Shown in pieces: positions 45,427 through 53,901 of a DNA stretch of 64,000 nt. The stretch lies in assembly GCA_038237245.1 (NCBI GenBank), contig JBBRYY010000003.1, positions 12,220 through 76,219 of the forward strand, written 5' to 3'. Every line of letters begins with the position of its first letter. Positions within the stretch are counted from its first letter, which is position 1. Origin of the DNA: FEN-1250 sp038237245 (GTDB taxonomy: Bacteria; Gemmatimonadota; Gemmatimonadetes; Gemmatimonadales; Gemmatimonadaceae). The translations under genes and the position numbers were made by a program. The notes under the pieces were generated by a model. That model did not search any database and was not told where the DNA came from. It saw only the letters and a list, made by a program, of their open reading frames with translations.

Positions 45427-45456
45427 TTGACTTGAAGTGGCAACGCGGGGCATCCT
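45427..45456 (+). promoter_or_regulatory. Candidate promoter for murA
   Basis: TTGACT (45427-45432), 18-base spacer, CATCCT (45451-45456). The -10 is poor. The 237-base divergent region 45291-45527 also has a perfect minus-strand TTGACA (45417-45412) toward the DUF948 gene but no convincing -10. No other element was recognised in it. Confidence 0.3.
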
Positions 45457-45527
45457 TCCGAATCTTCGCACGATTGCGAGCGCGTAGCGGCATCCCGCCT
45501 GCGCCTCCCGACCCTACTCCGATCCCA

Positions 45528-46826
45528 TTGGCATCCCCGCTGCGTTATATCGTCGAAGGTGGACACACGCTCGCCGGCTCCATCACGCCGTCGGGCAACA
45601 AGAACGCCGCGCTGCCGATCATCGCCGCCGCGCTGCTCACCGAGCAGAAGGTGACGCTCGAGAACGTGCCGCGCATCCGCGACTGCGAAACACTCGTCGA
45701 GCTGATCATGTCGCTCGGCGTCTCGGCCGAGTGGACCGCGCGGAATACGCTCGAGATCGAGGCAAAGCTCGTGCAGCCGAGCGCGCTCGACCCGGTGCTC
45801 TGCGCGAAGATCCGCGCTTCGATCCTCCTCGCCGGTCCGCTTCTCGCGCGCTGTGGCGGGGTCACGCTTCCGCCGCCCGGCGGCGACGTCATCGGCCGCC
45901 GACGCCTCGACACCCACTTCCTGGCGCTCGAGCAGTTGGGCGCGAAGGTCGAGATCGCCGAAAGTTACGTGCTCACCACCAAGGGGCTGCGCGGCGCGGA
46001 TGTCTTCCTCGACGAGCCGAGCGTCACCGGCACGGAGAACGCGCTGATGGCCGCGAGTCTCGCGCACGGAACTACGACGCTCCGCAACGCCGCCGGCGAG
46101 CCGCACGTCCAGGATCTCGCGCACTTTCTGGTCGCGATGGGCGCCACGATCGAGGGAATCGGTACGAACACCGTCGCTATTGCCGGCGCGAAATCGCTGC
46201 ACGGCGCCACGCACCGCATCGGCCCCGATCACATCGAGGTGGGCTCGTTCATCGGGCTCGCGGCCGTCACGCGCTCGGAGCTTCGCATCGTGAGCGCGGG
46301 TGTCGAGCATCTCCGCTCCACGCGCCTGGGCTTCGAGCGCCTCGGCATCGAGTGCACCGTGGTCGGCGGCGATCTCCTCGTCGCCGCGAAGCAGAATCGC
46401 AAGATCGTCAGCGATCTCGGCGGGCACGTCCCGAAGCTCGAGGATCAGCCGTGGCCCGCGTTCCCGGCCGATCTCATGTCCATCGCGATCGTGACGGCGA
46501 CGCAGTGCGAGGGTCTCATTCTCATGCACGAGAAGATGTTCGAGTCGCGCATGTTCTTCGTGGACAAGCTGATCGGGATGGGTGCGCGCATCGTGCTGTG
46601 CGATCCGCACCGCGCGCTCGTGGCTGGGCCCTCGCCGCTGCGCGGGAGCACGCTCGAATCGCCCGACATTCGCGCGGGGATGGCGATGCTCCTCGCCGCG
46701 CTGTGCGCGGAGGGGCAGAGCACGATCAACAACGTCGGACAGATCGAGCGCGGGTACGAGCGCATCGACGAGCGTCTGCGGGCGCTTGGCGCGCAGATCA
46801 CGCGCGTCGAGGACCGGCGCAGCTGA
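45528..46826 (+). CDS. murA: UDP-N-acetylglucosamine 1-carboxyvinyltransferase MurA (Asp in place of catalytic Cys)
   Basis: 432 residues from TTG 45528; this gives the family's normal length, while an upstream in-frame ATG near 45396 would add about 44 unrelated residues. No clear Shine-Dalgarno is visible. SGNKNAALPI carries the conserved Lys26, and the whole inside-out barrel is present through GLILMHEKMFESRMFFVDKL. It catalyses enolpyruvyl transfer to UDP-GlcNAc, the first step of peptidoglycan synthesis. The active loop reads PPGGDVIGRRRLD, where most bacteria have PGGCAIGxRPxDLH, so the Cys115 equivalent is Asp120. Confidence 0.95.
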   Translation: MASPLRYIVEGGHTLAGSITPSGNKNAALPIIAAALLTEQKVTLENVPRIRDCETLVELIMSLGVSAEWTARNTLEIEAKLVQPSALDPVLCAKIRASILLAGPLLARCGGVTLPPPGGDVIGRRRLDTHFLALEQLGAKVEIAESYVLTTKGLRGADVFLDEPSVTGTENALMAASLAHGTTTLRNAAGEPHVQDLAHFLVAMGATIEGIGTNTVAIAGAKSLHGATHRIGPDHIEVGSFIGLAAVTRSELRIVSAGVEHLRSTRLGFERLGIECTVVGGDLLVAAKQNRKIVSDLGGHVPKLEDQPWPAFPADLMSIAIVTATQCEGLILMHEKMFESRMFFVDKLIGMGARIVLCDPHRALVAGPSPLRGSTLESPDIRAGMAMLLAALCAEGQSTINNVGQIERGYERIDERLRALGAQITRVEDRRS

Positions 46827-47569
46827 CCACGGCCGAGGACGGCGCTTCGCCCGAGCCGGCGCGCGAGAGCATTCCGGATTTCGAGAAGCTTGGCATCATC
46901 GCCTTCACCACGACGAGGGATGCAGGAAGCTTCGCTACGGAATCGGACGAGCCCGCGCGCGCGGTCATGGGGCGATGGTATGGACTGCGCGCGCATCTGC
47001 ACGACTACGCGCCGCGCTTCGCGACCGCGTCGCAGGTGCACGGAACGCGCGTGGTCGAGCATGATGGCGCGTGGGAGGGATGGCTTCGCGTGCTCGACGC
47101 CGACGGGCACTTCGCACTACGCAGCGGAACGGCGATGGCGGTGACGATCGCCGATTGCGTGCCGGTGTTCCTCGCACATCCGGATGGCGCGATCGCGCTG
47201 CTGCACGCGGGGTGGCGCGGGACGGCCGCACGGATCATCGACCGCGCGCTCGCCGCCTTCAGTCGGCAGGGACTCGGGGCGCACGACCTGCGCGTGCATC
47301 TCGGGCCGGCGATCTGCGGGAAGTGCTATGAGGTGAGCGCAGAGGTGGCACAGGCGCTCACGGGGAAAGCGGCATCGGGCCCTCGCACGGTCGACTTGAG
47401 GAATCTCATCGCCTCGCATGCGCGCGAGAGCGGTGTCACGCAAATCACGACGAGCCCATGGTGCACGCGCTGCGATAATGCGCGCTTCTTTTCGCATCGC
47501 GCCGGCGATGCGGGGCGACAGCTCGCGGTGATGGTCGCGCGCGAGCCCGCGCGGGTTGACTCGCTCTAA
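46823..47569 (+). CDS. pgeF: Multicopper-polyphenol-oxidase family protein (PgeF/YfiH, purine nucleoside phosphorylase-like)
   Basis: About 248 residues. The three conserved metal/active-site residues are visible: His in ASQVHGTRVV, Cys in IADCVPVFLAH and His in LLHAGWRGTAARI; the CGKCYEVSAEV and SPWCTRCDNARFFSHR motifs complete the family. Members are reported as purine nucleoside phosphorylase/adenosine deaminase-like enzymes, or as peptidoglycan editing factors (PgeF), which fits murA next door. No ATG, GTG or TTG lies near the N-terminus. The best start is CTG 46823, overlapping the murA stop as CTGA. Confidence 0.88.
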   Translation: MTTAEDGASPEPARESIPDFEKLGIIAFTTTRDAGSFATESDEPARAVMGRWYGLRAHLHDYAPRFATASQVHGTRVVEHDGAWEGWLRVLDADGHFALRSGTAMAVTIADCVPVFLAHPDGAIALLHAGWRGTAARIIDRALAAFSRQGLGAHDLRVHLGPAICGKCYEVSAEVAQALTGKAASGPRTVDLRNLIASHARESGVTQITTSPWCTRCDNARFFSHRAGDAGRQLAVMVAREPARVDSL

Positions 47570-47584
47570 CTTCAAGCCTAGATT
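47556..47584 (+). promoter_or_regulatory. Sigma-70-type promoter for rimP-nusA-infB inside the pgeF 3' end
   Basis: TTGACT (47556-47561), 17-base spacer, TAGATT (47579-47584). It is almost the same as the groE promoter in sequence and spacing. Predicted start near 47591, so transcripts would begin just upstream of the hairpin at 47623. Confidence 0.65.
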
Positions 47585-47622
47585 GCATATCGGTTGCCCA
47601 GTCGTAGTTGCGGCGGGGCCGG

Positions 47623-47657
47623 ATGTGGGGGAGGTTACCCCACATTTTTTATTTTTT
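47623..47657 (+). terminator. Intrinsic terminator/attenuator in the rimP-nusA leader
   Basis: ATGTGGGG (47623-47630) pairs with CCCCACAT (47638-47645) around the loop GAGGTTA, followed by a long T-rich tract broken by one A. It stops 17 bases before the rimP GTG. It could simply end the murA-pgeF transcript, but because it lies downstream of the promoter at 47556 it would also attenuate rimP-nusA transcription. Confidence 0.9.
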
Positions 47658-47674
47658 GTCGTCTGCGAATCGAC

Positions 47675-48133
47675 GTGAACGAAGCGCTGGAAGTGGTTGT
47701 AACCGAAGAGCTTGACGGATTGGGCTACGATTTGGTGGAATTGCGCACCGCGGGGAGCCGCGCGCGTCCCACCCTGCAGCTCAGAATCGACCGGCGTGAT
47801 GGCGCGGCGATCACCGTCAGCGATTGCGCGATCGTTTCGCGCGCGGTCGAAACACGGCTCGAAGCGGAACAGAAGGTTGGTCCGGAGTACGTGCTCGAAG
47901 TGTCTTCGCCGGGAATCGAGCGGCCGCTCCATCGGGCGGCTGACTGGCGTCGGTTCGTGGGTCAACGGGCGAGCATTTTGAGCCCCGCGCTCCAGGGCCG
48001 CGCCGAAGTCGAGATCCTCGGCGTCGAAGGTTCGGACGGAGCGGAGAGCGTCGTTGTCCGCACCGCACAGGGAATCGAAGAGCGTATCGCGTTGGCCGAC
48101 GTCAAGGACGCCCGGCTGGCATTCACTTGGTAG
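47675..48133 (+). CDS. rimP: Ribosome maturation factor RimP
   Basis: 152 residues from GTG 47675; the frame is open further upstream but that part covers the terminator. RimP features: LDGLGYDLVELR, PTLQLRIDRRDGAAITVSDC and the highly conserved YVLEVSSPGIERPL with RFVGQ. It assists 30S subunit assembly. No Shine-Dalgarno precedes it. nusA follows after 15 bases, the standard rimP-nusA pairing. Confidence 0.93.
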   Translation: MNEALEVVVTEELDGLGYDLVELRTAGSRARPTLQLRIDRRDGAAITVSDCAIVSRAVETRLEAEQKVGPEYVLEVSSPGIERPLHRAADWRRFVGQRASILSPALQGRAEVEILGVEGSDGAESVVVRTAQGIEERIALADVKDARLAFTW

Positions 48134-48148
48134 CGAAGGGAGTTTCCG

Positions 48149-49492
48149 ATGGTCAGCTCCGTAGACATGTTGAGCGCGATCAAAGAACTGACGAATACCA
48201 AGCAACTCGATCGAACCGAGCTGCATCTGCTGCTGCAGGACGGTTTTCTCGCGGCCATGGCCAAGCGCTATGGGCCGACCGTGCAGGCGGAAGTCGAGAT
48301 CGATGAGGGGCGCGGGGCGATCAAGATCACGCGGCTCCGGAGCGTCGTCGCGGAAGTCGCGGACGCGAGCCGCGAGATCTCGGTCGAGGATGCGCAGATC
48401 TATGACGAAGGGTTCGAGGTCGGGGACATGCTCGAGGAGCCCGTCGACTTCGGCGAATTCGGGCGCACCGCCATTCAAGCGGCGAAGCAGCGCATCATTC
48501 AGCGCGTTCGCGAACGTGAGCGCACGCGCATTCGCGACGAGTTCGCGACCCGCGTCGGCGATCTCCTCTCCGGCGAAGTGCAGCAGATCGAGCGCGGCAA
48601 GCTCGTCGTCATGCTCAACAAGTTCCGCGAAGCGGAAGCGATCATTCCGTACCGCGAGCAGAATCACCGCGAGCACTATCACCAGGGCGAGCCGATCCGC
48701 GCGGTGCTCAAGCGCATCGAGGAGACGCCCAAGGGTCCGCGGCTCATTCTCAGTCGCGCCGATGGCCTGTTCGTGAAGGCGCTCTTCAAGCTCGAGGTCC
48801 CGGAGATCCAGCAGGGGATCGTGGAGATTCGCGCATCGGCGCGCGAAGTCGGCAGCCGCACGAAGATCGCGGTCTTTTCGCGCGACGATTCGATCGATCC
48901 GGTGGGCGCGTGCGTCGGCCTCAAGGGCTCGCGCGTGCAGGCCGTGGTCAACGAGCTCGGTGGCGAGCGCATCGACATCGTGCCCTGGTCCGCGGATCCC
49001 GAACGCTTCGCGAAGCTCGCCCTCGCGCCGGCGCGCGTCGCTCGCGTGTTCAGTGATGGCGTGGCCAAGACCATTCAGGCGGTCGTCGACGAAGATCAGC
49101 TCTCACTCGCCATCGGCCGCAATGGACAGAACGTGCGCCTCGCGAGTGAGCTCACGGGGTGGAAGATCGATCTCTACTCGAGTCGCGAGTGGCTGGAGCG
49201 CGGCGGAGAGACGCCGCTGTTCGCGCCGCTTCCCGAAGAAGTCAGCGTTGCCGCCGACGTTCGCCTCGCGGACATCGGCGCGCTCGGACCGGCCACGGTG
49301 GCCGTGCTCGAGGACGCCGGCTATCGCACGTTGAACGACATCATCGATCTCGACCGTGACGATTTCCTCCGTCTTCCCGGGATCGCGCCGGAAGAGGCGG
49401 ATCGCATCATGGCGATGATCGATGAGCTGACGGAAGACAGCAGTGGAGAAGGGAGCGACGCCGGAGGTTCTGCCGCGTTGCCGCCCGCGTAG
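48149..49492 (+). CDS. nusA: Transcription termination/antitermination protein NusA
   Basis: 447 residues. N-terminal RNAP-binding domain (LLLQDGFLAAMAKRYG), S1 domain (around 130-200), and tandem KH domains with VGACVGLKGSRVQAVVNELGGERIDI-type sequence (about 250-275) and LAIGRNGQNVRLASELTGW. A single helix-hairpin-helix region (LEDAGYRTLNDIIDL) ends the protein with a short acidic tail. It modulates pausing, intrinsic termination and antitermination. Its product could act on the terminator in its own leader. Confidence 0.96.
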   Translation: MVSSVDMLSAIKELTNTKQLDRTELHLLLQDGFLAAMAKRYGPTVQAEVEIDEGRGAIKITRLRSVVAEVADASREISVEDAQIYDEGFEVGDMLEEPVDFGEFGRTAIQAAKQRIIQRVRERERTRIRDEFATRVGDLLSGEVQQIERGKLVVMLNKFREAEAIIPYREQNHREHYHQGEPIRAVLKRIEETPKGPRLILSRADGLFVKALFKLEVPEIQQGIVEIRASAREVGSRTKIAVFSRDDSIDPVGACVGLKGSRVQAVVNELGGERIDIVPWSADPERFAKLALAPARVARVFSDGVAKTIQAVVDEDQLSLAIGRNGQNVRLASELTGWKIDLYSSREWLERGGETPLFAPLPEEVSVAADVRLADIGALGPATVAVLEDAGYRTLNDIIDLDRDDFLRLPGIAPEEADRIMAMIDELTEDSSGEGSDAGGSAALPPA

Positions 49493-49809
49493 TGGACGAC
49501 GTGACCGCGGCCCGGATCCTCGGGCTCGTCGGGCTCGGCGTGCGAAGTCGCAGGGTCGTCGTTGGGGTCGAGATGGTGCGTGCGGCGGCAAAGAAGGGAA
49601 CGCTCGTGCTCGCGGTGGTGGCGCCGGATGCATCGCGCCACAGTCGTGAAAAGGTGCTGCCGCTCCTGGCAGCCAGGGGCGTGCAGGTGATCGAAGGCCC
49701 CTCGGCCGCAGCGCTGGGGGCGGCCGCGGGTCGAGAGACCACGGCGGCGGTAGGAGTGATCGATCGCGATCTCGCGAAAGGAATTTCGGGAATCGCGACA
49801 GGTGGGTGA
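49492..49809 (+). CDS. L7Ae/L30e-family RNA-binding protein (YlxQ-like)
   Basis: 105 residues, GTG on the nusA stop (TAGTG). The L7Ae-type pattern is seen in LGLVGLGVRSRRVVVGVEMV, LVLAVVAPDASRHSREKVLP and AVGVIDRDLAKGI. In many bacteria ylxQ lies between nusA and infB and is thought to bind kink-turn RNA; function is not well defined. The usual ylxR gene between nusA and ylxQ is missing here. Confidence 0.85.
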   Translation: MDDVTAARILGLVGLGVRSRRVVVGVEMVRAAAKKGTLVLAVVAPDASRHSREKVLPLLAARGVQVIEGPSAAALGAAAGRETTAAVGVIDRDLAKGISGIATGG

Positions 49810-49836
49810 GATGAGCAGGCTCCAGAGGAGGAGTGT

Positions 49837-52557
49837 TTGATCAAGCTTCGAGTGAATGAGTTGGCAGGGGAGTTCGGCATTACCAGCGAGGAGCTCATGA
49901 CGATGCTCCGCTCGATGGACGTGCCGGTACGCAGTCATCTCAGTCAGCTGAGTGACGAACAGATCGCGCGCCTCCGAGCACGGTGGGAGCGCGAGAAACG
50001 CGCGCGTCAGGAGAAGCCTGCAGCGGCGCCTGCACGTCGTCGTCGCGGAACGGCTGCAGCCGCAGCAGCAGCGCCGGTCGTCGCCGCACCTGCCCCCGAA
50101 GTGGCGACCGAAGCCGCAGCCGCCCCCGCACGTCGCCGTCGCAAGGCCTCGGACATCGCCGCGGCCGCGGAGGTCACCGCCGCACACGATGCCGAGGTCG
50201 CCGCCACCGCCGCGACGCAGGCCGGCATCGAGCCGGCCGTCTCGCGCCTCGAAGAGGAGCTGCTCGTCGCGGATCCCGTGCCGGACGCGCCCGCGCGTCA
50301 GCCGATCGAAGAGTCGCGCATCACCGCCTACTCCTCGCCGCCGACGCCCGCACGTCCCTCCGCGCCGCGTCCCCCCGAGGCGAACAGCTACAGCCGCTCC
50401 GGCGACTCGACCACCGCAGGTCCGACGCAGACGCCACGTTCCGCCGCCGGCGGCGACTGGCAGCGCCCGCGTCCCGTCGTTCCCGGACCACCGCGTCCGA
50501 AGCCCGCGTCCGCGGGCGGCTATCCCCCTCGCCCGATCGCTTCCGCAGCGCCGGGCGGTGCGGGAGCATCTGGCTCCGGTCTCGCACCGCGTCGTGATGA
50601 CAAGCGCGGCGGGGCAGGCAAGCGCAAGAAGGGGAAGCGCGGGTCGGTCGATCAGGAAGCAGTGACGGCGAACATCTCGAAGACGATGACCGCCATGCGC
50701 GGCGCGCCCGCGCGTCGCGGCTCGCGTCGCTCCGACGAGCCGTCGTACCGCGAGGAAGTCGAAGCGCAGCGCGCGGCCGAGGTCGAGCGCGAGAAGACCA
50801 TCGTCCGCGTGAACGAGTTCATCACGGTGAGCGAGCTCGGGGCGATCCTCAAGGTCCCGCCCACGCAGATCGTGACGTTCACGCTGAAGAACCTCGGGCT
50901 GATGGTCACGATCAATCAGCGCCTCGACTTCGACCAGATCGAGCTGATCGCGTCGGAGTTCGGTTTCCAGGCCGTGCGCGAAGCCGACTACGCCGTCGCC
51001 GACTCGGCGGATGAAATCGCCGACGAGCGCGCCGATCTCGTGCCGCGTCCGCCGGTCGTCACGATCATGGGGCACGTCGACCATGGCAAGACGTCGCTGC
51101 TCGATTACATCCGCAAGGCGAACGTCGTCGCGGGCGAGGCCGGTGGCATCACGCAGCACATCGGCGCGTATCACGTCACGCTCGCGAGCGGGAAGACGAT
51201 CACCTTCCTCGACACGCCGGGCCACGAGGCGTTCACCGCCATGCGTGCACGCGGCGCACAGGTGACGGACATCGTCGTGCTCGTCGTCGCCGCGGATGAT
51301 CAGGTCATGCCGCAGACGATCGAGGCGATCTCGCACGCCAAGAATGCCGGCGTGCCGATGGTCATCGCGATCAACAAGATCGATCTGCCGTCGGCGAACG
51401 TGTCGAAGGTGAAGCAGGAGCTTCTGCAGCACGGCGTCGTGCTCGAGGAGTTCGGTGGTACCACGCTCGACACGTCGATCTCCGCAAAGAAGGGAACCGG
51501 GGTCTCCGAGCTGCTCGAACAGATTCTCCTGCAGGCGGAAATCCTCGACCTGCGCGCAAATCCGAATCGCCGTGCGAGCGGCGTCGTCGTCGAGGCCCAG
51601 CTCGATCCGGGGAAGGGTCCGGTGGCGACGGTGCTCATCGAGAACGGCACGATCCGCGTCGGCGAAGATTTCATCTGCGGCATGTTCTCGGGCCGCGTAC
51701 GAAATCTGTTCGACGAGCGCGGCAAGCCGGTGAAGAGCGCCGGACCGGCGATTCCGGTACAGGTGCTCGGCATGGATGGAGTGCCGATGGCGGGCGATCA
51801 GCTCCGCGTCGTCGAGGATGCCACGTCGTCGCGCGAGATTGCGCAGCGGCGCCAGCGTCTCGATCGCGAGGCGAAGTCGCGCCGCACGTCGCGCGCGGCG
51901 GTGTCGCTCGAAGACTTCATGTCACAGGCGGCCGCGGGGCAGGTGCAGTCGCTGCGCCTCGTCATCAAGGCGGATCAGGGCGGACCGGCGGAAGCACTCG
52001 CCGATTCGCTCGGACAGCTCTCCACGAGCGAAGTGCGCGTCGAGATCATCCACCGCGGGGTCGGCGCGATCACGGAAAGCGACATTCAGCTTGCCAAGGC
52101 GTCCGGCGCGATCATCATCGGCTTCCAGGTGCGACCGGACAACAACGCGCGCGCGGCGGCCGAGCGGGATGGCGTCGAGATCAAGCTCTACCGGATCATC
52201 TACGAGGCAGTCGCGGAAGTTCGCGCCGCACTCGAAGGGCTGCTCCGTCCGGACGAGAAGGAAGTGGTCCTCGGCGAGGCGGAGGTTCGCGAGCTGTTCA
52301 AGGTGCCGCGCATCGGCGTCATCGCCGGATGCAACGTACGCAGTGGCGTGATCAACCGCGCCGGCAAGGTTCGTGTCATACGCGATGGGGTCGAGGTGTA
52401 TGGGGGGACGATCGGATCGTTGCGTCGCTTCAAGGATGACGTGAAGGAGGTCCGCGAAGGCTTCGAGTGCGGTATCGGCATCGAGAACTTCAACGACCTC
52501 AAGGTCGGCGATGTGATCGAGTGCTATCGCACCGACCAGATCGCACGCACCCTCTAG
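49837..52557 (+). CDS. infB: Translation initiation factor IF-2
   Basis: 906 residues from TTG 49837 with a strong GAGGAGGAG Shine-Dalgarno. A short N-terminal winged helix (LRVNELAGEFGITSEELM) is followed by about 280 residues of Ala/Pro/Arg-rich disorder. The GTPase domain then has GHVDHGKTSLLDYIR, DTPGHEAFTAMRARG and NKIDLPSA, and four C-terminal domains end with the tRNA-fMet-binding part. It places fMet-tRNA on the 30S subunit. Normal size for a GC-rich organism. Confidence 0.97.
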   Translation: MIKLRVNELAGEFGITSEELMTMLRSMDVPVRSHLSQLSDEQIARLRARWEREKRARQEKPAAAPARRRRGTAAAAAAAPVVAAPAPEVATEAAAAPARRRRKASDIAAAAEVTAAHDAEVAATAATQAGIEPAVSRLEEELLVADPVPDAPARQPIEESRITAYSSPPTPARPSAPRPPEANSYSRSGDSTTAGPTQTPRSAAGGDWQRPRPVVPGPPRPKPASAGGYPPRPIASAAPGGAGASGSGLAPRRDDKRGGAGKRKKGKRGSVDQEAVTANISKTMTAMRGAPARRGSRRSDEPSYREEVEAQRAAEVEREKTIVRVNEFITVSELGAILKVPPTQIVTFTLKNLGLMVTINQRLDFDQIELIASEFGFQAVREADYAVADSADEIADERADLVPRPPVVTIMGHVDHGKTSLLDYIRKANVVAGEAGGITQHIGAYHVTLASGKTITFLDTPGHEAFTAMRARGAQVTDIVVLVVAADDQVMPQTIEAISHAKNAGVPMVIAINKIDLPSANVSKVKQELLQHGVVLEEFGGTTLDTSISAKKGTGVSELLEQILLQAEILDLRANPNRRASGVVVEAQLDPGKGPVATVLIENGTIRVGEDFICGMFSGRVRNLFDERGKPVKSAGPAIPVQVLGMDGVPMAGDQLRVVEDATSSREIAQRRQRLDREAKSRRTSRAAVSLEDFMSQAAAGQVQSLRLVIKADQGGPAEALADSLGQLSTSEVRVEIIHRGVGAITESDIQLAKASGAIIIGFQVRPDNNARAAAERDGVEIKLYRIIYEAVAEVRAALEGLLRPDEKEVVLGEAEVRELFKVPRIGVIAGCNVRSGVINRAGKVRVIRDGVEVYGGTIGSLRRFKDDVKEVREGFECGIGIENFNDLKVGDVIECYRTDQIARTL

Positions 52558-52628
52558 AGCGTAGCCGGAACGATACGCACGGGTGATCAGCTGCCCGTGC
52601 GCGTCGCCGGACTCTCGCCGAGGTTCAG

Positions 52629-53051
52629 ATGGCTCACGATAACAGACGTTCGGAGCGCGTGGCGGAAGCCATTCGCATCGAGGTAGCAACCTTTCTCACC
52701 GAAGGCGCGAAGGATCCGCGCATCGTCGGCTTCGTCACCGTCACCGGTGTCGAGGTGACGCACGATCTCAGACACGCGAAAGTCTTCGTGAGCGTGATGG
52801 GAACGGAGCAGGAGCAGCGCACGACGCTCGAGGGACTCGCGAGCCTCGCCGGCCATTTGCGCTCGCGGCTCTCGAAGTCGCTCGCGCTGCGCTTCGCGCC
52901 GGAGATCGAGTTCCGCAACGATCCGAGCGTCGAGCGCGCCGCGCGTATCGAGACGCTCTTGGCGCAGGTGAAGAGCGAGAAGCTCGAGCTCGACGCCGAG
53001 GCGAGGGAAGACGCGGAAGAGGACTCGACCGATGAGGACTCGACCGATTGA
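52629..53051 (+). CDS. rbfA: Ribosome-binding factor A
   Basis: 140 residues. The RbfA KH-like domain is recognisable from RVAEAIRIEVATFLTEGAKD, VEVTHDLRHAKVFVSVMG and LALRFAPEIEFRNDPSVERA. The C-terminus is a strongly acidic tail (EDAEEDSTDEDSTD). It binds 16S rRNA helix 1 during cold adaptation and 30S maturation. It overlaps truB by 20 bases. Confidence 0.94.
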   Translation: MAHDNRRSERVAEAIRIEVATFLTEGAKDPRIVGFVTVTGVEVTHDLRHAKVFVSVMGTEQEQRTTLEGLASLAGHLRSRLSKSLALRFAPEIEFRNDPSVERAARIETLLAQVKSEKLELDAEAREDAEEDSTDEDSTD

Positions 53052-53901
53052 CGCGCTGCTCCTCGTGGACAAGCCCGCAGGCATCACCTCCCACGACGTC
53101 GTGAGCGTCGCTCGCCGCGCGCTCGGCGAGAAACGCATCGGTCACGCGGGCACGCTCGATCCATTCGCTACCGGCTTGCTCGTGCTGCTGACCGGGCGCG
53201 CCACGCGCGTGCTCCCGTACATCGATGGCGAGCCGAAGGAGTACGAGGCGACGATCCGATGGGGCGCGGAAACCGATACCGACGACGCGACGGGTACCGT
53301 GACGCGAGAGAGCGGCACGCGCGCGCCCACGCGCGAGGTGCTCGACGCCGCCATCGCGACGCTCACGGGGCGCATTGCGCAGCTGCCGCCAAGCTATTCC
53401 GCGAAGCAGGTCGGCGGCCGCCGCGCGCACACGGCCGCGCGAAGCGGCGCGCCACTCGTGCTGGCGCCCGTGCCGGTCGACGTGCACAGCTGGCACGTGC
53501 GCGCCCACGGCGACGCGGAGAGCGAGGTCACGATCGTCTGTGGGGCCGGCACTTACATCCGCGCCCTCGCCCGCGACCTCGGCCGCGCGACCAATGGCGC
53601 CGCGCACCTCTCGGCGCTGCGTCGTACTCGCAGCGGACCATTCCGCGTGGCGGATGCGTCGTCGCTCGAAGAGCTGCGCGACAACCGCGCGACGATGCGC
53701 TCGCCGCGCGAGGCGATCCCCTCGATTGCCGAGCAGCGCGTCGGCGCGAACGATGCGGCGCGACTCGCGCGAGGGCAGCGCGTTGCCGCGAGCATCGACG
53801 GCGCGCGCGCGTCGCTCATCGACGAGGACGGAGTGCTGCTCGCGATTGCCGAGCGCAGCGGCGATGAGTGGCAGCCGCGCGTAGTGCTCGCCAATGAGTA
53901 G
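53032..53901 (+). CDS. truB: tRNA pseudouridine-55 synthase
   Basis: 289 residues. TruB signature: LLVDKPAGITSHDVVSVAR, then the catalytic Asp in HAGTLDPFATGLLVLLTG and PPSYSAKQVGG. It converts U55 of the T-loop in elongator tRNAs to pseudouridine. It starts within the acidic-tail codons of rbfA and overlaps ribF by eight bases, giving a fully coupled rbfA-truB-ribF run. Confidence 0.96.
   Translation: MRTRPIDALLLVDKPAGITSHDVVSVARRALGEKRIGHAGTLDPFATGLLVLLTGRATRVLPYIDGEPKEYEATIRWGAETDTDDATGTVTRESGTRAPTREVLDAAIATLTGRIAQLPPSYSAKQVGGRRAHTAARSGAPLVLAPVPVDVHSWHVRAHGDAESEVTIVCGAGTYIRALARDLGRATNGAAHLSALRRTRSGPFRVADASSLEELRDNRATMRSPREAIPSIAEQRVGANDAARLARGQRVAASIDGARASLIDEDGVLLAIAERSGDEWQPRVVLANE

Noticed and set aside
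45291..45527. Extended N-terminus of MurA or a short gene in the divergent gap
   Set aside because: An in-frame ATG near 45396 would add ~44 residues unlike any MurA N-terminus, and the region shows no other coding pattern.
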